Shown here: one piece after another, positions 58,815 to 64,000 of the stretch | Layout of the letters: each line of letters opens with the position of its first letter | Position numbering within the stretch: the first letter of the stretch is position 1 | Origin: JAVVHE01 sp038238915 | Lineage (GTDB): Bacteria; Pseudomonadota; Alphaproteobacteria; Sphingomonadales; Sphingomonadaceae | NCBI GenBank assembly: GCA_038238915.1 | Contig: JBBSFH010000007.1 | Span: forward strand, 71,882-135,881 | DNA length: 64,000 nucleotides | Direction: 5' to 3' | Made by a program: the position numbers and the translations under genes | The notes under the pieces: generated by a model | What the model was told of the DNA's origin: nothing | Seen by the model: only the letters and a program-made list of their open reading frames with translations | The model's database searches: none

Positions 58815-59316
58815 GATTGTTCCCCTTCCAAAACCAAAGCCCGGCCGAGCGGTCGGAGCCTTGGCGGTTGAATCGCTCGGCTCGGCAAGCTCACCATGCA
58901 AAATTGATGCCAATTTACGTGATTTGTTTAGTTTTCGTGCCTTTTTACGAAATGACGAGGCTCCGTAGTTACGGAAGTGTAAAATTTTCCGACGTTTTTC
59001 GCTGCCGGTGTCCCGCTCGGCGGAGCGGAGCCTGCTGCGAGGCTGCGGCCCCGCCACCTCGCCGCATCTGCTGGTACGAGCGATGCTCGCCAAGCAATTT
59101 TACCGCGCGGTGAGTATCAGCGCGGGTCATACGTATCATCGCGCGTGCTACGCACGTCTGCGAAACGGTTCCCCCGCGCGGGCATGGTGGCCGAGGATCG
59201 GCCACCCATCATCTGGAAAGCTAACGACAAAAATCTTTTGCGCACACTGATTTCAAGCAGCATCGCCGCTGGAACATTCGCGCACAATCCTGTTGCTGGA
59301 CGCCTGGGAGGATGCG
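58815..59316. other. interval with promoter-like A/T segment and rlmH remnant
   Basis: A/T-rich stretch at about 58890-59000, suitable for a promoter of the PEP-CTERM gene. From 59046 to 59147 it contains the partial rlmH copy described separately. The remainder to 59316 has no recognisable gene. Confidence 0.5.
59046..59147 (+). pseudogene. truncated duplicate of the rlmH 3' end
   Basis: 102 bases that match rlmH 58083-58184 at 89 positions with no gap. The reading frame of rlmH is kept (GPATSPHLLVRAMLAKQF versus GPATWPHLLVRAMLAEQL), ending in AGHTYHRAC instead of AGHPYHRA and stop. It lacks a start and the rest of the gene, so it is not functional. Confidence 0.85.
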
Positions 59317-59607
59317 ATGACTGGAGCGAATATAGACTATTATACGGCACGCGCCGTCGAGGAAGATCGCCGGGCGGCGGAATCCAATCTGACGGTCGTG
59401 CGGGCGGTCCACCTCGAAATGGCGAACGCCTACCGGGAACGCGCTGCCGAGTGGAAATCCAGCGCGCAACTGGCGCTGCGCGTTGCACCCGGCCCCCCGG
59501 GAGCGTCAGGCGGCGCGGCGCAGGCGGCGGTGAAGGTAATTGTCGTCAAAGCCTGCGACCGCCGCAAGACGGCTGATGTCCTCGATCACGAGCGCGCCGC
59601 CGCGTAG
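59317..59607 (+). CDS. small conserved-looking protein, tail runs antisense into crp
   Basis: A 96-residue frame. The first 45 residues (ARAVEEDRRAAESN, AVHLEMANAYRERA) resemble small helical proteins of about 50-60 residues found in sphingomonads. The tail after about residue 63 is read antisense through the Crp-family gene's 3' end and lacks that character. ATG 59317 has GGGAGG upstream. The normal stop may have been lost by a rearrangement. Confidence 0.55.
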   Translation: MTGANIDYYTARAVEEDRRAAESNLTVVRAVHLEMANAYRERAAEWKSSAQLALRVAPGPPGASGGAAQAAVKVIVVKACDRRKTADVLDHERAAA

Positions 59608-60227
59608 CTGCATCACGCCGTCCAGACGCAGGCGGCGCAGCACGCGGTTGACGTGGATGGGGGTTAGTCCGAGCGCGTCGCCGAGCACGGTCTGGGTGAG
59701 GGGCAGCGCGAAATGCTGGTCGTTCACCAGGCCGATGCCGCGCGCGCGCACGTAGAGTTCGCACATCAGGTGCGCGACGCGCTGGACGCTGTTGCGCCTG
59801 CCCATGCTGACGATCCACGCGCGCAATATCCCCTCGTCCACCAGTTGCATGTGCCAGAATGCCCGCAGCAGCATCGGGCGATCGAATAGCAACTGCTCGA
59901 ACGCCGGGCGCGGGATCGCCGCGACGAGCGCGGGCGTTAGCGTGGCGATGCTGTGATCCATCTCGTCGAGGATCGAGGTGTAGAGATCGCAGCAATCGCC
60001 GGGCATCAGGAAGGCAGTGATCTGGCGCGTGCCTTCGGGCAGGATCTTGTAGCGGCACGCCCAGCCTTCGAGCATTACGAACAACGGCCCGGGCGCATCG
60101 CCTTCGCGGATCAGATCGAATCGCGGGCCGATCTCGGCGGCGTGCCGCACGCGTCCGCAAGCAGCGCAATATCCTGATCGGACAAATTGGCGTGGCCGGT
60201 AAGCTTGGCGATGAAGGCGTTGGGCAT
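59506..60227 (-). pseudogene. Crp/Fnr-family regulator with N-terminal frameshift
   Basis: Frame from GTG 60150 encodes a cNMP-type domain (EGDAPGPLFVMLEGWACRY, FLMPGDCCDLY) and a helix-turn-helix (ALPLTQTVLGDALGLTPIHV). The normal N terminus is found just upstream in another frame: ATG 60227 encodes MPNAFIAKLTGHANLSDQD and ALLADAC, then the frame stops. Joining the two with one base restores a standard sphingomonad Crp. Either a real frameshift or a sequencing/assembly error; the protein from GTG 60150 would lack about 27 residues. No Fnr-type N-terminal cysteine cluster. Confidence 0.72.
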
Positions 60228-60312
60228 ATCGAACGTTCCGCTAGCCGCGATTGATGTATAGCACACTAATCTGGATTAGAGGAGCGCGTCCGCCAACATT
60301 GTACGGCGAATC

Positions 60313-60609
60313 ATGACCGAAATCGTCTACACCAACCCCTTCCGGCGCACGCCAACGCCGCTCGAGCCGGACGCGCACGGACAGGCCGCGCTGCTGCTCG
60401 CCGAGAGCACGCTGCACATGCTGGTGGAGCTGCGCGTGCTGACTGGCGCGCAGGCGACGAGCGTGGTGCGCACGGCGGCGGACGTGAAGGTGGAGGTGGC
60501 GCAGCTTTCGGGCGAATCGGCGGGGCGGATGCAGGCCTCGCTCGATCTGCTGACGCGCATCGAGGCGAGCCTGGAGGCGGACAACAGCTATCCGCGCGTG
60601 GCGGTATGA
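60313..60609 (+). CDS. hypothetical protein
   Basis: 98-residue protein with no recognised domain. It is amphipathic-helical (LLAESTLHMLVELRVLTGAQ and ESAGRMQASLDLLTRIEASL). No signal or membrane segment. Divergent from the frameshifted Crp gene across 85 bases. It has clean coding character and matches the general style of small sphingomonad proteins; function unknown. Confidence 0.65.
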   Translation: MTEIVYTNPFRRTPTPLEPDAHGQAALLLAESTLHMLVELRVLTGAQATSVVRTAADVKVEVAQLSGESAGRMQASLDLLTRIEASLEADNSYPRVAV

Positions 60610-60816
60610 GGATGGAAGGGCTTTCAATCTCCCGGCCCCGCTACGCCAGGCATCCTTCGCGCTGACTCAGGCGGAGGAAACGGCCTGCTGGGCGGGAACA
60701 AGCACTGCCCGAACGCCCGCCAGACGGAGGGCACCACCAATCCGCCGCAGGTCGGCTCGTCTTGCCTTGCACCGCACAGCGCGCCAGATAGTATGCGGGG
60801 CGTGTGAGGACCGACG

Positions 60817-62154
60817 ATGCTGCGCAGACCCGTGATATTCGCTGCCGGTGCCGCCGCCGCGCTTGCGTTGACCGCTGCCGCCAAGGTCGCCGCGCCCGAT
60901 GGCGGTGATACCTACAAGCAGCTCGGCACGCTGATGAGCGTGTTCGAGACCGTGCGCGCAAATTATGTCGACAAGGTCAACGACAAGACGCTGCTCGATG
61001 GCGCGATCAACGGCATGCTCGCCAGTCTCGATCCGCACTCGGGCTACCTCGATAAGCAGGATTTCGAACAGCTCAAGAATTTGACCGATGGCGAATATGG
61101 CGGGCTGGGCCTGTCGGTCGGCATGGAGGACGGCGCGGTGCGCGTGATTGCGCCCACCGATGGCACGCCTGCTGCCCGCGCGGGGATCAAGGCCGGGGAC
61201 TATATCACGCATCTGAACGGCGAACTCGTCTACGGGATCACGCTGTCCGAAGCGGTCGACAAGATGCGCGGCGATGCTGGAACGACGATCAAGATCACCA
61301 TCGTGCGCCAGGGGGTCGCCAAGCCGATCGATTTCACGCTCAAGCGCGAGGTCATCAAGATCAAGGCGGTGAAGTCCGAGATCAAGGGCAATGTCGGCGT
61401 GATCCGGATCGCCTCCTTCAGCAAGAATGCGGGCGCGGATACGGTGGCGGCGCTGCACGAGATCGAGGGCAAGCTTGGGCCGAAACTCACGGGCTTCGTG
61501 CTCGATCTGCGCTCCAACCCCGGCGGCGTGCTCGACGAGGGCGTCGATGTTTCGGCCGCGTTCCTGACGCATGGCGAGGTGGTGAGCCAGCGCGGGCGCG
61601 ATCCGCACGATATCCGGCGCTTCAACGCGCCGGACCGCGCGATTGATGATGCGCAGGGCAAGCCGCTGATCGTGCTGATCGATGAAGGTTCGGCGAGCGC
61701 GGCCGAGATCGTTGCCGGAGCACTCCAGGATCACCGCCGCGCGCTGGTGATCGGCGAGCGCAGCTTCGGCAAGGGATCGGTGCAATCGGTGATCCCGCTG
61801 ACGCCCGAAACCGGGCTGCGGTTGACGGTCGCGCGCTACTACACGCCGTCCAATCGGAGCGTGCAGACTGCGGGGATCGAGCCCGATATCGTCATCCCGC
61901 AACTGTCCGACGCCGACCGTGGGGACCGGCAGCGCGTGCACGAGAGCGATCTCCGGCGGCACCTGATCAACGAGATCAAGCTCGATGCGCGCGCGATCGA
62001 GGATGATGGCAAGCCCGATCCGCGCTTCGCGGGCGTGAATGCGGCCGCGCTGAAGACAGCAGGCGTCGCGGATTATCAGATGGATTATGCAGTGCGAACG
62101 ATCGCACGGCTTGCGGCACCCGCCACTGCACCAACCGTCGTCGCGGCGCGCTAG
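60817..62154 (+). CDS. ctpA: carboxy-terminal processing protease, S41 family
   Basis: 445-residue exported serine protease that trims C termini of periplasmic proteins. N-terminal signal (FAAGAAAALALTAAAKVAA), PDZ domain (GGLGLSVGMEDGAVRV; AGIKAGDYITHLNG), S41 core with the Ser in EGSASAAEIVAGAL and the Lys in SFGKGSVQ. First gene of ctpA-dsbB-coq7; its stop overlaps the dsbB GTG by one base. Confidence 0.95.
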   Translation: MLRRPVIFAAGAAAALALTAAAKVAAPDGGDTYKQLGTLMSVFETVRANYVDKVNDKTLLDGAINGMLASLDPHSGYLDKQDFEQLKNLTDGEYGGLGLSVGMEDGAVRVIAPTDGTPAARAGIKAGDYITHLNGELVYGITLSEAVDKMRGDAGTTIKITIVRQGVAKPIDFTLKREVIKIKAVKSEIKGNVGVIRIASFSKNAGADTVAALHEIEGKLGPKLTGFVLDLRSNPGGVLDEGVDVSAAFLTHGEVVSQRGRDPHDIRRFNAPDRAIDDAQGKPLIVLIDEGSASAAEIVAGALQDHRRALVIGERSFGKGSVQSVIPLTPETGLRLTVARYYTPSNRSVQTAGIEPDIVIPQLSDADRGDRQRVHESDLRRHLINEIKLDARAIEDDGKPDPRFAGVNAAALKTAGVADYQMDYAVRTIARLAAPATAPTVVAAR

Positions 62155-62672
62155 TGGTGAACGCCGTGGGGTTGGCACCCCCGATAGCGGATCCGACACC
62201 GTCGCGTGACGCGGTGCGGATCGGACCGGCGCACTGGCTGCTTTTGATCGTTCCCGCCGCATTGCTGCTCGGCGCGCTGGGGTTCCAGCATCTGGGCGGT
62301 CTCGCTCCGTGCGAAATGTGCCTGTGGCAGCGCTGGCCGCATCTGGCGGCGCTGGTGCTTGCGCTCGCCGCGCTGCTCGCCCCGCCGCCAGCAAGGCGGT
62401 TGCTCCTGTTCGTGGCTGCGGGCGGCGTGCTCACCAGCGGCGCGATCGGGCTTTTCCACACGGGCGTCGAAGCGCATTGGTGGGCGGGACCGACGCACTG
62501 CACGCCCAATGTGGCGAGCGGCGGAGATTTTCTGAAAGCTATGGTGACCACGCCGCTGGTGCGCTGCGACGTGGCCGCGTGGAAACTTCTGGGGATTTCG
62601 ATGGCTGGATATAATGCGCTGATTTCGGGCGCGGTGGCGCTGTTCGCCTTCGTGCGACTGGCGCGCTCATGA
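62154..62672 (+). CDS. dsbB: disulfide bond formation protein DsbB
   Basis: 172-residue inner-membrane protein that re-oxidises DsbA with ubiquinone. Four hydrophobic helices; first periplasmic Cys pair CEMC in GGLAPCEMCLWQRWPH; second pair in GPTHCTPN and PLVRCD. GTG start (62154) overlaps the ctpA stop; ATGA couples it to coq7. Confidence 0.92.
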   Translation: MVNAVGLAPPIADPTPSRDAVRIGPAHWLLLIVPAALLLGALGFQHLGGLAPCEMCLWQRWPHLAALVLALAALLAPPPARRLLLFVAAGGVLTSGAIGLFHTGVEAHWWAGPTHCTPNVASGGDFLKAMVTTPLVRCDVAAWKLLGISMAGYNALISGAVALFAFVRLARS

Positions 62673-63220
62673 CCGCGACGCGCCCGCCCCGCCTGCCGGG
62701 CGACCGACACGCGTCGACGCGCGCGATGATCCGGGTGGACCATGCGGGCGAATATGGCGCCGCGCGTATCTATGCCGGGCAGTTGGCGGTGATGGGAGAC
62801 CGGCATCCGCATTCGCACCTCATCCGCCACATGGCAGGCCAGGAAGCGCGCCACCTGACGACGTTCGAGCACATGCTGGCGGAACGGCGTGTTGCGCCGA
62901 CACTGCTGCATCCGCTGTGGCATCTGGCTGGTTATGTGCTGGGTGCGGCGACCGCGCTGATAGGGCCGCAGGCGGCGATGGCGTGCACCGCAGCGGTGGA
63001 GACCGAGATCGACCGGCACTATGCCGAGCAGCGCGCAGCGCTGGGAACAAGCGGCGATCCCGTGCTGGCGGCGCACATCGCGGACTTCCAAGCCGAGGAG
63101 GTGGAGCACCGCGAGACCGCTCTGGCCAATAATGCCGAGCAGGCGGCAGGATATGGGCTGATGTCTGCGGTTATCCGCGCGGGCTGCCGGGTGGCGATCG
63201 CGGTGTCGAGCCGGTTGTAA
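62669..63220 (+). CDS. coq7: demethoxyubiquinone hydroxylase Coq7
   Basis: Di-iron enzyme for the penultimate step of ubiquinone synthesis. The 183-residue protein has the paired metal motifs AGEYGAARIYAGQ, GQEARHLTTFE and AAVETEIDRHY, EEVEHRE. Its ATG overlaps the dsbB stop as ATGA. Association with dsbB is sensible since both use ubiquinone. Confidence 0.94.
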   Translation: MTATRPPRLPGDRHASTRAMIRVDHAGEYGAARIYAGQLAVMGDRHPHSHLIRHMAGQEARHLTTFEHMLAERRVAPTLLHPLWHLAGYVLGAATALIGPQAAMACTAAVETEIDRHYAEQRAALGTSGDPVLAAHIADFQAEEVEHRETALANNAEQAAGYGLMSAVIRAGCRVAIAVSSRL

Positions 63221-63334
63221 GAGTCGGAATTCTTTACACTCACAAAAAGACCGGCAAGGGCGCGTTGGCTTAAGCTGCCGCGATCGTGGTTGTTTTCTAG
63301 TAATGCGATCATGGCACGTGTTTTGCATCGGTTA

Positions 63335-63354
63335 CTCGCCGTATCATCGGCGAG
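63335..63354 (+). promoter_or_regulatory. hairpin next to the ribosome site of PEP-CTERM gene 2
   Basis: CTCGCCG, TATCAT loop, CGGCGAG: a 7-base stem ending at the GAGGGAGAA ribosome site before ATG 63365. It could limit ribosome access or stabilise the mRNA. Evidence is position only. Confidence 0.45.
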
Positions 63355-63364
63355 GGAGAACGTC

Positions 63365-63865
63365 ATGGGTAAAAACATACTTGGCCTCTCAGCGGCCATC
63401 TTGTTGCTGGCCACCGGCAGCGCGCGCGCGGGTCTCGATTTCAGCAAACAGTCAGCAGTCGTCACCGACCTGGGTAGCGGCAGCTATTCGTTCAGTGAGG
63501 GAGGCTTTACCGGCGGCGCGACCGTCACCGGCGGATTTAGTGGTTTCGATGCCAACAGCGATGGCCAGCTATCAAGTTTCGGCGGAGAAGTCAGTGACTT
63601 TTATGCGGTATTCGACGGCAACGTGGTCGTTCGGCCATTTGCGCTGAACTTCGCCAACCTCTTCGGTCTGGTCTACGATCTGGACGGGGGCCCGCTTGGC
63701 GACGGCACAACGCTTGATATCGAAGGTATCGGTGCGACTGGTTTAGTCACCGGTTATCTGATCGGCCCCGGACCAGTGGCGTTGTGTGACGGCAGGAATG
63801 ATTGCGGCGTCGTAAGGGGACCGGCCCCTGCCCCCGAACCCGCCGCCTTCGCGCTGCTTGGCCTA
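63365..63865 (+). pseudogene. PEP-CTERM protein gene cut by IS insertion
   Basis: Encodes a signal peptide (LGLSAAILLLATGSARA), a Gly/Ser/Asp-rich secreted domain, and the PEP-CTERM motif APEPAAFALLGL, which stops there. The rest of the sorting tail (hydrophobic helix and Arg cluster) is missing because the sequence after TA at 63864-63865 belongs to an insertion element. The frame runs on into the element to the window edge, so the product would not be anchored or sorted properly. Confidence 0.8.
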
Positions 63866-64000
63866 GAGTCTGACTCGTCCCGCTTGAATCGTTTGGGGGA
63901 TTCCCAAGCGCGGGGTGATCTGATTCAAGCGGCTGGCCGGGGACGGAGGCCGGCATGGGATGGCGAGGGCGTATTCGCAGGACTTGCGCGAGCGGGTTGC
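63866..64000 (+). mobile_element. left end of an IS630-type insertion element
   Basis: Begins after a TA target and contains nested inverted repeats (CGCTTGAATC at 63881-63890 and GATTCAAGCG at 63922-63931, with TTGGG/CCCAA inside), then a transposase start. The element continues beyond the window, so its right end and length are unknown. Confidence 0.72.
63960..64000 (+). CDS. IS630-family transposase, 3' part outside window
   Basis: ATG 63960 followed by ARAYSQDLRERV, the typical N terminus of IS630-family transposases (a helix-turn-helix before the DDE domain). Only 13 codons are visible. Confidence 0.7.
   Translation, partial: MARAYSQDLRERV

Noticed and set aside
57772..59147. Active SCC-like cassette at rlmH
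   Set aside because: No recombinase genes and only one small gene between the repeats; at most a relic.
60667..62394. Minus-strand open frame of 575 codons opposite ctpA
   Set aside because: ctpA carries full catalytic motifs; antisense frame is a composition artefact.
1..64000. tRNA, rRNA or CRISPR features
   Set aside because: Gaps between genes were read for the T-loop GGTTCGAATC pattern and for regular repeat-spacer arrays; none was seen, though small RNAs without such signals could be missed.

Overview
This window reads as a stretch of chromosome from a high-G+C alphaproteobacterium, most likely Sphingomonas or a close relative. Supporting this are an alphaproteobacterial petABC (bc1) operon, a CtrA-type regulator, a Crp-family regulator whose sequence resembles sphingomonad Crp proteins, Coq7, an EgtB/EgtD pair, PEP-CTERM proteins, and dense head-to-tail gene packing with many 4-base ATGA/GTGA/TTGA overlaps. 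Most of the window is core metabolism; accessory traits are concentrated at the right end and in a few single genes. No tRNA, rRNA or CRISPR array was recognised.

Left part (1-24.8 kb): the end of a PhzF-family gene, mnmA, a CtrA-like regulator whose receiver has lost the usual phosphorylation residues, mtnP-apt (methylthioadenosine and adenine salvage), petA-petB-petC, then an operon of an asparagine-synthetase-like gene, pyrD and ggt. A glycosyltransferase, an Uma2-type protein and a plus-strand run follow (glpX, S41-like peptidase, enoyl-CoA hydratase, GST, rpe). Next is a tight six-gene minus-strand run: gluQRS, a HIG1-type twin-TM protein, a PduO-type cobalamin adenosyltransferase, egtB, egtD and a GST.

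Middle part (24.8-46 kb): rmuC, a DMT exporter, gpx, a two-gene unit of pepP and a membrane protein with SLOG-like and SLATT-like regions, several peptidases (M24, M42, two S9, S53), a peroxiredoxin, an ABC-F ATPase, obg, a small exported Lys-rich peptide, a two-component pair, and prfB with its programmed +1 frameshift.

Right part (46-64 kb): glyQ-glyS-ppdK, a diguanylate cyclase, a membrane-anchored HhH protein, a hydrolase-FAD oxidoreductase pair, csbD-like, nrdR, a lipoprotein, rlmH, a PEP-CTERM gene followed by a decayed second copy of the rlmH 3' end, a frameshifted Crp-family gene, ctpA-dsbB-coq7, and a second PEP-CTERM gene cut by the left end of an IS630-type element.

The most unusual observation is a set of palindromic repeats lying in frame inside conserved genes (egtB, gluQRS, and glyS twice). 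Related copies are intergenic. The egtB and gluQRS copies are read in the same frame and give nearly the same peptide. This resembles the Rickettsia palindromic elements. Other points of note are the CtrA paralog with Glu at the phospho-acceptor position, G+C steps inside rmuC and glyS, the rlmH 3'-end duplication flanking a PEP-CTERM gene, and the SLOG/SLATT-like protein.
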